Below are positions 7,938 through 16,766 of a stretch of 64,000 bases of DNA, in pieces; positions within the stretch are counted from its first letter, which is position 1, and each line of letters opens with the position of its first letter. Made by a program: the position numbers and the translations under genes. Source of the DNA: Vulcanimicrobiota bacterium (GTDB lineage Bacteria; Vulcanimicrobiota; Xenobia; Xenobiales; JADMJV01); the NCBI GenBank assembly GCA_017307785.1, contig JAFKGI010000037.1, forward strand, positions 20,502-84,501, written 5' to 3'. The notes beneath the pieces are model-generated. The model did not search any database, was not told the origin of the DNA, and saw only the letters and a list, made by a program, of their open reading frames with translations.

Positions 7938-8915
7938 CTATTCGACCTGGTAGTCCTGATCTGCTTCCAAGTCCTCCAAAAGGGTCAGCAACTCATAGCG
8001 AAAATCGGCGCAGGGGCGCGCCAGCGAACGCAGACCGGCCAGCAGCAGAAACCAACCCTGATTGAGACTGCCAACCTCACGGTTCTGCGTGTAGGACTGA
8101 AGCATTTCCAGGGCCTGACGCAGGTTCTGCAAGCCGCCGAAAACCTGTTCATAGCTTTCTACCAGCTCGCTGGGAAGCCACTGCTCCTGCTCCTCCCAAC
8201 GGGGAATGTCGCGCAGTCGCCCTTGAATCTCCACCACCTGCGAGCGAAGCTGGTCGATGCGCACGCTCCAGTCCGCCAGCGGCGTTCCCCCGGCGACCAG
8301 TTTGCGGGTCTCGCGGTAGAGCTGCACCCAGGGAGCCGCCACTCCGTGGAACTCCTGGTCCACCTGAAATTCGTCGCTTACCTGACCCAAAGGCTGTTCG
8401 CAACCGGAACATTCCGTTTGTCCAGGGGGGGTGACAGCACCGCACTGGTTGCACACCCGACTGGTTTCGAAGCGCACCACCCGGCACAGTTCAATCCACC
8501 AGGCCTCCAGGATGATGATGGCTTGCTTGCATCGTTCAATCCCCTGGTTGACGCGCGGCAGGTCACCCTGGGAAAAACAGGACACCATCTCCGAGAGCCC
8601 GTCCGAAAAGGCCAGCAGAGCCTGGGTCGAGAGACCTCCCAGAGCCGCCTGCGGAAAAGTCAGCGGCAGAGAATTGAGCAGTTGCTGGTGCAGCACCAGG
8701 TAGGTCTGCAGCCGGTTGGCCACGTCCTGAATCGAATCGACAAACCCGTGGTCGTCCACCACGCCGGCCGTGTAGCGGCGGGCGATACGAATGAACTCGC
8801 TCATGCCCGGCGAGAGGGTCTCGTCGGGAAAGGGGTCGGTTTCGATGTCGGGGAGAGCGGAGTTATCGCCTCCCCAGGCTTCGACCAGGCTGGACAGATA
8901 GGGGTTATCGGCCAT
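7938..8915 (-). CDS. Helical protein with a central zinc ribbon, unknown function
   Basis: 325 residues from ATG 8915 (MADNPYLSSLVEAWGG). The frame runs further upstream, but there it lies over the end of the neighbouring kinase gene and has shadow-like composition, so the internal ATG is chosen. The protein is mostly predicted alpha-helix. In the middle sits a four-cysteine zinc ribbon, CNQCGAVTPPGQTECSGC. Regular Leu/Gln-rich helices at the C-terminus (LQNLRQALEMLQSY) suggest oligomerisation. It starts 38 bp after the RsbW-like kinase stop on the same strand, so the two are probably co-transcribed and may act together. I do not recognise a family. Confidence 0.75.
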   Translation of the reverse strand: MADNPYLSSLVEAWGGDNSALPDIETDPFPDETLSPGMSEFIRIARRYTAGVVDDHGFVDSIQDVANRLQTYLVLHQQLLNSLPLTFPQAALGGLSTQALLAFSDGLSEMVSCFSQGDLPRVNQGIERCKQAIIILEAWWIELCRVVRFETSRVCNQCGAVTPPGQTECSGCEQPLGQVSDEFQVDQEFHGVAAPWVQLYRETRKLVAGGTPLADWSVRIDQLRSQVVEIQGRLRDIPRWEEQEQWLPSELVESYEQVFGGLQNLRQALEMLQSYTQNREVGSLNQGWFLLLAGLRSLARPCADFRYELLTLLEDLEADQDYQVE

Positions 8916-8953
8916 GCCCGGCGATTTCTCCCGGCCCCCGGGATTTGCCTTCT

Positions 8954-10666
8954 CTAGAGCAATTCGAAGGCGGCGAAGGCTTCCAGCGGGTCGACCACCT
9001 TGCGGGTGATCTTGAGCATCACGCTGGTGCCACCGGGATGAGTGCAAAGGTAGAGCGCATCGGCCATCTCCAGCAGAATCGAGTAACCCATTCCCAGCGA
9101 GGGAGCCGTCGAGTAACCGGCCGTGAGCACCGCGTTGGGCAGGTTGGAAAAGCTGATGCCCGGCCCGCGATCTTCGATGAGAATGAAAGCATCTTCGTCG
9201 ATGACCCGGATCTCCAGTCGCCCGGACTCGGCGTGCTTGACCACGTTGCCGGCCGCTTCGGTAGCGCACAGGGCCATATCGTGGCAGCGCTCCTCACTGA
9301 AGCCTTCGGCCCCCAGCGTCTTTTCCACGAAGTGGCGCAGGTCGGGCACATCGGCGTAGCTGCGAATGGGGCGCTCGCCCGCCGAGACGCCGGCCTGGCC
9401 CCAGACTTCATCGAACTCCGGGGGCTCGCACAAGAACAGTTTGCCACGGGTGACCGCCTGCAGGGCGTCCCGGTAGAACTGACGACGCGAAGCCTCTTCT
9501 TGCAGTTCCTCGGCTACGTGGCGGAAATTGTCGATGGCCACCGCCATGGGAATGCTCAGCGAAATCAGCAGCGAGACCACTTCCCGCGAGAAGTGACCCG
9601 GATCGGTGGAAACGAACCACAGACAGCCAGTGGGACGTCCCTGCACCTGCAGAGGAACGATGGCCAGACCGAGCACGCCCGACTCGCGCAGAACTTGCAG
9701 CGGACCGTCGTTTTCCTTGTTCAGATGCCTGTAGATCAGCGACTTGCGGTCCTGCATCGTCTTGCGACACAAATCTCCGATGATCTCGCGAACGTTGTCT
9801 TCCAGACTGAGGCCTGGCGAAGTGCCGTAGGGAGCGTCATCCAGCCAGGCGCCGGCGGCGGCCAAGTCCATCAGCTCGATGCTGCGCTGCAACACCGTCT
9901 CCAGGGCCTGGTCAATGCTGGCGGCCTGACTGAGCAGCGTGGCCACCGTATAGAGCACGAACAGCTCACGGCCGCGATCCGACTCCTGGGTGTTGCGGAT
10001 GCCCCGCAGCACCAGCGAAGACCCCAGCACCGAGCCGTCCTTGGAAAGCCTCAGGTTCGGGTCCAGTTCGACCATCTGGCCGTTGACCAGACTGACGGGC
10101 ACGGCCGCTACCACCCCGGCCTGATGCTGACGACGCAGCATACGCAATTGGGCCACGTCGCTGGGCTTGACGATCTGTTCCAGGGACAATCCCACCAGGT
10201 CGTCGACCGCCAGCGATTTTTGCAGCGAGGTATTGGACCAGCGGATCAGATCCTGGGCATCCAGCTCGAGAATGCCATCGCTGACTCGGTTGAGCAGCTT
10301 GCGGTAACGCTCGTGCACGGAAGCCTCGGCGCCGCGGGTCTCCCAGCTCTCGCCCAGTCTCTTGAGCAAGGCCAGCGGAGCCTTCTGAGCCCCGACGCGA
10401 ACGCGCCAATGATAGAGAAACTTGGGCTTCTCGGTCGGGCGAAAGATGCCGCTGAGCACGTAGCCGGCTTCGTCGGCCATGCTCAAAGCGGCATCACGGC
10501 GCGGATGACTCTCGGAAACCAAGATCAAATCCGGCGTCGCCTGCTGAAACTCACGACCCAGTTGAGTCAGGTTGGGGATGGTAGTGAGAGAAGCTCTCTC
10601 CGCGCCTAAAACCCCACCGAACCACTCTCCGGCTTGAGAGCGGCTTTCCATTAACCAGACGTTCAT
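8954..10666 (-). CDS. PAS-GAF sensor protein with RsbW-type anti-sigma kinase domain
   Basis: 570 residues, soluble. Residues 1-105 resemble a degenerate receiver-type domain (DLILVSESHPRRDAALSMADEAGY, without a clear phosphorylatable Asp). A PAS domain follows at about 118-225 (YRKLLNRVSDGILELDAQDLI), then a GAF domain at 235-390. Residues 430-560 are a GHKL ATPase of the RsbW/SpoIIAB kind: CATEAAGNVVKHA (N474, H478), EDRGPGIS and the GMGYSILLEMAD lid. There is no His phosphoacceptor box, so this is not a two-component kinase. Such proteins usually bind a sigma factor or phosphorylate an anti-anti-sigma partner; no partner gene lies nearby. Domain calls are firm, the pathway is inferred. Confidence 0.85.
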   Translation of the reverse strand: MNVWLMESRSQAGEWFGGVLGAERASLTTIPNLTQLGREFQQATPDLILVSESHPRRDAALSMADEAGYVLSGIFRPTEKPKFLYHWRVRVGAQKAPLALLKRLGESWETRGAEASVHERYRKLLNRVSDGILELDAQDLIRWSNTSLQKSLAVDDLVGLSLEQIVKPSDVAQLRMLRRQHQAGVVAAVPVSLVNGQMVELDPNLRLSKDGSVLGSSLVLRGIRNTQESDRGRELFVLYTVATLLSQAASIDQALETVLQRSIELMDLAAAGAWLDDAPYGTSPGLSLEDNVREIIGDLCRKTMQDRKSLIYRHLNKENDGPLQVLRESGVLGLAIVPLQVQGRPTGCLWFVSTDPGHFSREVVSLLISLSIPMAVAIDNFRHVAEELQEEASRRQFYRDALQAVTRGKLFLCEPPEFDEVWGQAGVSAGERPIRSYADVPDLRHFVEKTLGAEGFSEERCHDMALCATEAAGNVVKHAESGRLEIRVIDEDAFILIEDRGPGISFSNLPNAVLTAGYSTAPSLGMGYSILLEMADALYLCTHPGGTSVMLKITRKVVDPLEAFAAFELL

Positions 10667-10696
10667 GAAGTAATCAATACACCCACAGGCCTCGAC

Positions 10697-10716
10697 CCCC
10701 CTCGGGCCTCAGGGGG
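10697..10716. terminator. Weak stem-loop between CPBP protease and PAS-GAF kinase genes
   Basis: CCCCCT (10697-10702) pairs with AGGGGG (10711-10716) around an 8-nt loop. It lies just after the stop of the minus-strand CPBP gene. No T-run follows on either strand, so it may be a processing or attenuating hairpin and not a true intrinsic terminator. Confidence 0.3.
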
Positions 10717-10739
10717 CACTTACCCAGGTCTCGAAATTC

Positions 10740-11585
10740 TCAAGCCCCCAATAGGTAGACGAAGACGGTCAGGTTCCACAAAGTGTGGGTAAGAACCGCG
10801 GCCGGCAAGCCCGCGCCCCAGCGTACCCAGGCAAAAATCAAGCCCAGCCAGATGAGTTGAGGCAGTCCGCTCGGGTCGGCGTGCACCAGTCCGAAGAGGC
10901 AGGCGGAGAGCAGTAAGCGCCCCGGAGCAGGCGCGCTGAGCAGGCTGCGATACCAGCCCTCCTCGACCACAGGCGTCAGCACACAGATCTGGGCCATCCA
11001 CAGGCCTCGTTCCAGCCAACCGGCCTGAAGCAGCAGGGCCACCGCCGGATTGCTGGAGGGAGCGGGATGAACCAGCAGTCCGTAGGCCACCGCCCCACCC
11101 AGACATAAGCAATAACCGGCCCAGACCCAGCGTAGCCAGCCCCGGGGAAAGCTCCAGCCCAGGTCACGGCGCCACGGCCAGAGCCAGGCCAGCATCCAAA
11201 AACTGTAGAGAAACTGCTGTGCCAGGGGGGGCATCCGGGTCCACAAGGACATCCACAGAAAGGCTCCCAGGTAGACCGCCAGATAAGCTACGCCGGCTCT
11301 GTCCAGGGGGACGGCACGGGGCCGCGGAGTGGGCCAGCGCAGGCTGGCGGCCCAGAACGAACCGGCTAAAAAGACGAACCCGACCGGGACGAGCCAGGCC
11401 GGGTTCCAGTGCAGAAAACGCTCCAACCACTGATCGGTCGGATCGTAACCGCCACCTTGGGGAGCGCGATGCAGCCAGCGCGCCTTGAGCATGAGCAGCC
11501 ACAGAGGCGCCAGCGCCAGCAGCAAGAGGCGCCGCGCCACAGAGGAATCGGGAGCGTCGGGGCTCCCGACCCCAATGTCGGACAT
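10740..11585 (-). CDS. CPBP-family intramembrane metalloprotease
   Basis: 281 residues with about eight hydrophobic segments. Three CPBP/Abi signatures appear in order: E-E-x-x-x-R (VVEEGWYRSLL), an F-x-x-x-H motif (LFGLVHADPSGL), and H-x-x-x-N (LTHTLWNLTV). These Glu and His residues form the intramembrane metal site in the CaaX-protease/Abi group. It begins 3 bp after the sdhB stop, so it is probably read with the succinate dehydrogenase genes, although a functional link is not known. The natural substrate cannot be told from sequence. Confidence 0.85.
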   Translation of the reverse strand: MSDIGVGSPDAPDSSVARRLLLLALAPLWLLMLKARWLHRAPQGGGYDPTDQWLERFLHWNPAWLVPVGFVFLAGSFWAASLRWPTPRPRAVPLDRAGVAYLAVYLGAFLWMSLWTRMPPLAQQFLYSFWMLAWLWPWRRDLGWSFPRGWLRWVWAGYCLCLGGAVAYGLLVHPAPSSNPAVALLLQAGWLERGLWMAQICVLTPVVEEGWYRSLLSAPAPGRLLLSACLFGLVHADPSGLPQLIWLGLIFAWVRWGAGLPAAVLTHTLWNLTVFVYLLGA

Positions 11586-11588
11586 CGA

Positions 11589-12359
11589 CTAGGGGGCCAG
11601 CGTGGCCATCAGATAATCACGGCGCATCTGGGCGATGTGATTGATGCCGATCTCCTTGGGACAGACGGCTTCGCATTCGCCGTGGTTGGAGCAGTCGCCA
11701 AAGCCGAGGCGATCCATCTCTTCCACCATGGCCACCACGCGCTTTTTGCGCTCCGGCTGGCCCTGGGGCAGCATGGCCAGCTGGGTGATTTTGGCCGAAG
11801 TGAAGAGCGAGGCCGAGGCGTTGGGACAGGCGGCCACACAGGCGCCACAGCCGATGCAGGCGGCCGCGTCCATGGCCTTGTCGGCCGCTTCCTTGCCCAC
11901 CAGAATCGAGTTGGCGTCGGGGGCGGCGCCGGCGTTCACCGAGACATAGCCACCGGCGGCGATGATCTGGTCAAAGGCGGTGCGATCGACCACCAGGTCC
12001 TTGATCACCGGGAAAGCCTTGGCCCGGAAGGGCTCGACGGTGATAGGATTTTGGGGTTTAAAGGCGCGCATGCGCACGGCGCAGGTGGTGCAGCCGCCTT
12101 GGGGCCCGTGGGCGATGCCGTCGATGACCAGACTGCACATGCCGCAGATGCCTTCGCGGCAGTCGCTGTCGAAGGCGATGGCCTCCTCGCCCTTCTTGAC
12201 CAACTGCTCATTGAGCACGTCCAGCATTTCCAGGAAGGACATGTTATCAATGATGCCGTCCACCTGGTATTCCTTGAGGCCACCCGGTTTGTCTTTGCCG
12301 GACTGACGCCAGACACGCACGGTGTAGCGCGATCCTTTGGGTTGAGCTTCTTGTGACAT
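11589..12359 (-). CDS. sdhB: Succinate dehydrogenase/fumarate reductase iron-sulfur subunit
   Basis: 256 residues. It passes electrons from the flavin of SdhA through three clusters to quinone. The 2Fe-2S site is DCREGICGMCSL with a further Cys in GGCTTC; the 4Fe-4S site is CIGCGACVAACPNA; the 3Fe-4S site is in NHGECEAVCPKEI together with an earlier Cys. Length and spacing fit the type found with a single fused cytochrome subunit (as in Bacteroidetes and Actinobacteria). It starts 8 bp after sdhA ends, the usual C-A-B order. Confidence 0.97.
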   Translation of the reverse strand: MSQEAQPKGSRYTVRVWRQSGKDKPGGLKEYQVDGIIDNMSFLEMLDVLNEQLVKKGEEAIAFDSDCREGICGMCSLVIDGIAHGPQGGCTTCAVRMRAFKPQNPITVEPFRAKAFPVIKDLVVDRTAFDQIIAAGGYVSVNAGAAPDANSILVGKEAADKAMDAAACIGCGACVAACPNASASLFTSAKITQLAMLPQGQPERKKRVVAMVEEMDRLGFGDCSNHGECEAVCPKEIGINHIAQMRRDYLMATLAP

Positions 12360-12367
12360 CGGGCCTC

Positions 12368-14323
12368 CTACTTGTAATCGCGCTGCTGCAGCTTGATCGA
12401 CTCAAAGTGCAGCGGTTCTTTGTGCAGTTCGGGACTGCTGGCGTCGCCGGTGAACTTCCAGCCGGCCACGTAGCAGAATTTCTCGTCGTTGCGCAACGCC
12501 TCGCCGTCCTGCTGGAACTCCTCGCGGAAGTGACCGCCGCAGGATTCCTCGCGGTGTAACGCGTCGATGGCCATCAACTCGCCCAGCTCCAGATAGTCGG
12601 CCACGCGACCGGCGAACTCGAGGTTCTTGTTCAGGGTGTCGCCCTTGCCGTCGACTTTGAGCTTTTTCCAGAAGTCGGCGCGCAAGGCTTTGATCTCCTC
12701 GATGGCCTTTTTCAGACCTTCGGCGGTGCGACCCATGCCCACGTAGTCCCAGACGATTTTGCCCAGATGGCGCCAGAACTCGGTGGGAGTGGTGTCGCCC
12801 TGAATGCTCAGCAGCTTATCGGTCATTTCCTGCACCTTGGCCGTGGCCGCCTTGAAGGCTTCATGGTCGGTGGTCAGGTTGTCGGCCGGCTGCTTGCTGG
12901 CCAGATAGTTGCCCAGCGTGTAGGGAATCACGAAGTAACCGTCGGCCAGCCCCTGCATGAGGGCCGAAGCGCCCAGACGATTGGCGCCGTGGTCGGAGAA
13001 GTTGGCTTCGCCCAGGGCAAACAGGCCCGGGATGTTGGTCATCAGGTTGTAGTCGACCCAGAGGCCGCCCATGGTGTAGTGGGAAGCCGGATAAATGCGC
13101 ATGGGAACCTTGTAGGGGTCCTCATTGGTGATCTCGTGATACATCTGGAAGAGATTGCCGTAGCGCTCGGTAACCGTCTGCTTGCCCAAACGCTTGATGG
13201 CGTCGCGGAAATCCAGGTAGACGGCTTTGCCGGTCAGACCTACGCCCTTGCCGTTGTCGCATTCGAGCTTGGCGGCGCGCGAGGCGATGTCGCGCGGCAC
13301 CAGATTACCGAAGGCCGGGTATCGGCGCTCCAGGAAGTAGTCGCGATCTTCGTCAGGGATCTCGTTGGGCTTACGCTTCTCGCCGGCCGTTTTGGGCACC
13401 CAGACGCGACCGTCGTTGCGCAAGCTTTCGCTCATCAGCGTCAGCTTGGACTGGTAGTCGCCTTCTTGCGGAATGCAGGTCGGGTGAATCTGCGTGTAGC
13501 ACGGGTTGGCGAAGAGCGCGCCGTGCTTGTGACAGCGCCAGGCGGCGGTGGGATTGGAGTTGACGGCATTGGTCGAGAGATAGAAGACCGTGCCGTAACC
13601 ACCGGTGCACAGCAGCACGGCGTGACCGGCGTAGGTTTCCAGCTTGCCGTTGACCAGGTTGCGCACCACGATGCCGCGGGCCTTACCGTCGACCATCACG
13701 AGATCGAGCATCTCACGACGGGTGTAAAGGGTGACGGTCTTCTCGTGCACTTGGCGCATCAGCGAGCTGTAAGCGCCCAGCAGCAGCTGCTGGCCGGTTT
13801 GCCCGCGGGCGTAGAAGGTGCGGGAGACCTGGGCACCACCGAAGGAGCGGTTAGTCAGGGCGCCGCCGTATTCGCGGGCGAAGGGCACACCCTGCGCGGC
13901 GCACTGGTCGATGATGTTGACCGAGACTTCGGCCAGGCGATGCACATTGGCTTCGCGAGCGCGATAGTCACCGCCCTTGATGGTGTCGTAGAAGAGGCGG
14001 TAGACACTGTCACCGTCGTTGGCGTAGTTCTTGGCGGCGTTGATGCCGCCCTGAGCGGCTACGCTGTGAGCGCGGCGCGGAGAGTCCTGGATGCAGAAAT
14101 TGAGGACGTTGTAGCCCATTTCGCCCAGACTGGCGGCGGCCGCGCCACCGGCCAGGCCGGTGCCCACCACGATGATGGTGTATTTGCGCTTGTTGGCCGG
14201 GTTCACCAGCTTCATGTGACCTTTGTAATCGGTCCACTTGCTCTCCAGCGGTCCGTCGGGAACGTTGGAATTCATCAGGGGCGAGGCAACCGCCCGTAAA
14301 TCTTCTTCTAGGGTCGTGCTCAC
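12368..14323 (-). CDS. sdhA: Succinate dehydrogenase/fumarate reductase flavoprotein subunit
   Basis: 651 residues from a GTG that overlaps the sdhC stop by 4 bp (GTGA), giving coupled translation. It oxidises succinate to fumarate at a covalently bound FAD. Visible are the dinucleotide-binding GTGLAGGAAAASLGEMG, the flavin-attachment region HSVAAQGGINAAKNY, the substrate-site segment with HPTCIP, and the capping helix and GEANFSDHGANRLGASALM motif near the C-terminus. The N-terminal extension before the FAD fold (about 45 residues) is typical of the long SdhA group. Direction of catalysis cannot be told, but aerobic complex I genes nearby favour oxidation. Confidence 0.97.
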   Translation of the reverse strand: MSTTLEEDLRAVASPLMNSNVPDGPLESKWTDYKGHMKLVNPANKRKYTIIVVGTGLAGGAAAASLGEMGYNVLNFCIQDSPRRAHSVAAQGGINAAKNYANDGDSVYRLFYDTIKGGDYRAREANVHRLAEVSVNIIDQCAAQGVPFAREYGGALTNRSFGGAQVSRTFYARGQTGQQLLLGAYSSLMRQVHEKTVTLYTRREMLDLVMVDGKARGIVVRNLVNGKLETYAGHAVLLCTGGYGTVFYLSTNAVNSNPTAAWRCHKHGALFANPCYTQIHPTCIPQEGDYQSKLTLMSESLRNDGRVWVPKTAGEKRKPNEIPDEDRDYFLERRYPAFGNLVPRDIASRAAKLECDNGKGVGLTGKAVYLDFRDAIKRLGKQTVTERYGNLFQMYHEITNEDPYKVPMRIYPASHYTMGGLWVDYNLMTNIPGLFALGEANFSDHGANRLGASALMQGLADGYFVIPYTLGNYLASKQPADNLTTDHEAFKAATAKVQEMTDKLLSIQGDTTPTEFWRHLGKIVWDYVGMGRTAEGLKKAIEEIKALRADFWKKLKVDGKGDTLNKNLEFAGRVADYLELGELMAIDALHREESCGGHFREEFQQDGEALRNDEKFCYVAGWKFTGDASSPELHKEPLHFESIKLQQRDYK

Positions 14324-15054
14324 AGGTGCAATCCTCCCGCCGGAGTGGCGAAGCTTTGATTCATTACGAAAATAGTGACGGGCAAAAACAGAAATCCGAT
14401 GGAGAGCAACACGGCCAGTGCCAGAGCGGCGTTGACGGCCAGCGGGGTGGTCTTCTTATTGAGCAGACCCAGCGACTGGAAGGCGCTCCACACGCCGTGC
14501 TTGAGATGCATCCCGAAGAGCAGCATCACGATGGTGTAGATGGCCACATACCAGCCCTGGCCGAAGCGAGCCACCACCACGCCGTAAAGGTCACGGGTCA
14601 CACCACCGTCGGCCAGTTTGTAGTCGGGCACGCTCTGCCACAGATAGGCGAACTTGAACGTGACCAGGTGCAAGATGAGGAAGCCCAGGATGGTCAGGCC
14701 GGTCCAGATCATTCCCTGCGAAGCGGCGCCTTTGCGGCTGCGTCCGCCGGCGTTGCCGTTGACGGCATACCCTTGGGGTCGAGCGGCGGACTTATCCACC
14801 AGCGCCACGCTGATGCCGTTCCAGACGTGAATTCCGATGGCCACCAGCAGGAAGGCCTCGGCCACGTAGATGGCCGCGCCGTGTCCCAGGGTTTCCAGGA
14901 AGTGCGCGTAGCCGTTGAATGCTTCGCGGCCCACGAAGAGCAACAGATTTCCGATCAGATGTCCGATCGCGAACCCTACCCAGACCAACCCGGTGAAACC
15001 CATCAGGTATTTCTTACCGAGCGAGGAGCGGAGCGCTCCTGTGAATGTCGTCAT
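14320..15054 (-). CDS. sdhC: Succinate dehydrogenase cytochrome b subunit (fused membrane anchor)
   Basis: 244 residues from ATG 15054 (MTTFTGALRSSLGKKYLMG), chosen over an in-frame codon 27 bp upstream because GGGAG lies at good distance and the family begins this way. Five membrane helices are predicted, with histidines that can ligate haem b (GHLIGN, GIHVWNG, LHLVTF, MHLKHG). It anchors SdhAB and reduces quinone. This single-subunit b558 type replaces separate SdhC and SdhD. It is the first gene of the sdhCAB operon; the promoter must lie in 15055-15221. Confidence 0.95.
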   Translation of the reverse strand: MTTFTGALRSSLGKKYLMGFTGLVWVGFAIGHLIGNLLLFVGREAFNGYAHFLETLGHGAAIYVAEAFLLVAIGIHVWNGISVALVDKSAARPQGYAVNGNAGGRSRKGAASQGMIWTGLTILGFLILHLVTFKFAYLWQSVPDYKLADGGVTRDLYGVVVARFGQGWYVAIYTIVMLLFGMHLKHGVWSAFQSLGLLNKKTTPLAVNAALALAVLLSIGFLFLPVTIFVMNQSFATPAGGLHL

Positions 15055-15180
15055 AACCTTCTCCCAAACTACAGTCGGCAAACAGCTTCCCGCGCCGTTT
15101 CCCAGCCTCCTGGCGCGCTCGACTCCCTAGAAAAAAATTCCAGGTCCCGGCTCGCCGTTTCCTTTGCTTTCTTCCGTCGC

Positions 15181-15208
15181 CGGGGAATGAACAAACCTCT
15201 GTTCCCCG
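15181..15208 (+). promoter_or_regulatory. Inverted repeat before the DUF1800 gene
   Basis: CGGGGAA (15181-15187) is the exact reverse complement of TTCCCCG (15202-15208), separated by 14 nt. It ends 13 bp before the ATG at 15222, in the divergent interval with sdhC. It could be a protein-binding site or a 5' leader hairpin. No clear -35/-10 pair is visible around it. Confidence 0.35.
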
Positions 15209-15221
15209 AACCCGATAGAAA

Positions 15222-16766
15222 ATGCGACTGTGGTTGTTTTTTTGCCTCTTGACCGCCTCGAGCTGGGCTCGGCCGTTGAGCTTTCCCTACCGGGAAGCCG
15301 GCCTCACGCCCGAGGAAGCCGCCGCCCATTTGCTCAACCGCTTCAGCTACGGCCCCCTGCCCGGCCAGGTCCAGGAAGTCGCTCGCGCCGGCCTGGAGCG
15401 CTGGTTTGAAGAACAGCTGGGGGCACCCGCCGGCCCCCTGGACAACGAGTTCCCTCGCCTGTCCAACGACTCCCGATCGCTAGGCCAGGCCAAGTTACGC
15501 CGGGCCGTCACTTCGCGCTGGCAAACGCGCGAAGTCATGACCGACTTCTGGTTCAACCATTTCAACGTCTCGACCACCGACGACGACTGCCGCAAGTATG
15601 TGGCCGCCTATGAGCGGGAGGCCATCGCCCCCAACGCACTCGGCTCTTTTCTCAAGCTGCTGCAGGCCAGCGCCCACCACCCGGCCATGCTTTTCTATCT
15701 GGACAACGCCTACTCGAGTTGGGAAGACGGCTATGTCGCTCCGGACCGCAGTTACGATCCGCTCCACTACGGCAACCGCAAGCCCGCCAACTTCCGCCCC
15801 AAAACCGACGCCAACAAGCGCGGGCTCAACGAAAACTACGCGCGCGAAGTGCTGGAACTGCACACGCTGGGGGTGGACGGGGGCTATCGACAGCAAGACG
15901 TCACCGAACTGGCCCGCATTCTGACCGGTTGGGGAGTCGACAAGGACGCCTTCGTCTTTCGAGCCGACCGCCATGACCCCAATCCCAAGAAGTTCCTCTT
16001 TCAGGTGGTCAAGCCGAACGGCCAGAACGAGGGCGAAAAGGTCTTGGAGACGCTGGCCCTGCACGCTTCCACGGCGCGCTTCCTGAGTCGCAAACTGGCC
16101 GTGCGCTTTGTCAGCGATCAACCTCCCAAGAGCCTGACCGACCGACTCCAGCGCAAGTTCCTGAGCAGCCGCGGAGACACTCGCCAGGTTCTGGAGACCC
16201 TGGTGGAATCGCCGGAGTTTTGGAACCGGGAAGCCGTCGGCGCCAAGATCAAGAGCCCGTTCGAGTTGGAAGCCAGTTCGGCGCGCATCCTGGGCGGGCA
16301 AATGACCGACGAGCGGGACGCCGCCGAGCAACTGGCCGGCATGGGCCAGGAAGTCTACGCCTGCCGACCCCCGACCGGCTGGCCCGACAAGCCGGAAACC
16401 TGGCTGACGCCGGGCACCTTGGTGCAGCGTCTCAGTTTTGCCCACCGCATGGCCGCGGGCGGATTTCGCGCGGTCAAAGTCGACCTGGCCAAGATTCGCC
16501 CCGCCCAGGCCCTGAAGACCGCTGCGGCCGCGCTCCAGGCCTACGCCGACCGGCTTCTGCCGGGTCGGGCCACGGCCAACACCGTCAAGCTGCTGCAGGA
16601 CGCCGCCGCCGACCCCAACTATCGCAGCGCCGTGCTGGAATCCACCCGCAAAGGCCAGAAAACCGTTCCCAAGCCGAATCCCAAGGCCAACTTTGAATTC
16701 ACCACCCCGGCCGAGGTCAACATCGTAGGTTTGTTGCTGGGCTGTCCGGAATTCCAAAGACGCTAA
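15222..16766 (+). CDS. Secreted DUF1800 family protein
   Basis: 514 residues. A signal peptide (MRLWLFFCLLTASSWARP) precedes the DUF1800 region, recognised from AAHLLNRFSYGPLPGQ, VMTDFWFNHFNVS, NENYARELL-type NENYAREVLELHTLGV, YRQQDVTELARILTGW and LSRKLAVRFVSD. DUF1800 proteins are widespread, usually exported, and often sit beside DUF1501 genes; there is no DUF1501 here. Biochemical function is not established. It opens a three-gene operon: its stop overlaps the next start by one base (TAATG). No good ribosome-binding site precedes the ATG. Confidence 0.9.
   Translation: MRLWLFFCLLTASSWARPLSFPYREAGLTPEEAAAHLLNRFSYGPLPGQVQEVARAGLERWFEEQLGAPAGPLDNEFPRLSNDSRSLGQAKLRRAVTSRWQTREVMTDFWFNHFNVSTTDDDCRKYVAAYEREAIAPNALGSFLKLLQASAHHPAMLFYLDNAYSSWEDGYVAPDRSYDPLHYGNRKPANFRPKTDANKRGLNENYAREVLELHTLGVDGGYRQQDVTELARILTGWGVDKDAFVFRADRHDPNPKKFLFQVVKPNGQNEGEKVLETLALHASTARFLSRKLAVRFVSDQPPKSLTDRLQRKFLSSRGDTRQVLETLVESPEFWNREAVGAKIKSPFELEASSARILGGQMTDERDAAEQLAGMGQEVYACRPPTGWPDKPETWLTPGTLVQRLSFAHRMAAGGFRAVKVDLAKIRPAQALKTAAAALQAYADRLLPGRATANTVKLLQDAAADPNYRSAVLESTRKGQKTVPKPNPKANFEFTTPAEVNIVGLLLGCPEFQRR

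Noticed and set aside
8916..9269. N-terminal extension of the zinc-ribbon gene frame
   Set aside because: This part lies over the C-terminus of the RsbW-like kinase in another frame, is Arg/Gly/His-rich and has no start support; ATG 8915 has a sensible N-terminus.
12767..14299. 510-codon + strand frame over sdhA
   Set aside because: Antisense of a certain sdhA gene, with no known domain.
14780..14800. CTTATCCACCAG, resembling a DnaA box
   Set aside because: Single copy inside sdhC coding sequence; no cluster of such boxes and no AT-rich region, so not an origin.
15055..15221. Search for an RNA gene in the sdhC-DUF1800 gap
   Set aside because: No tRNA-like cloverleaf or T-loop sequence; only an inverted repeat at 15181-15208 was found.
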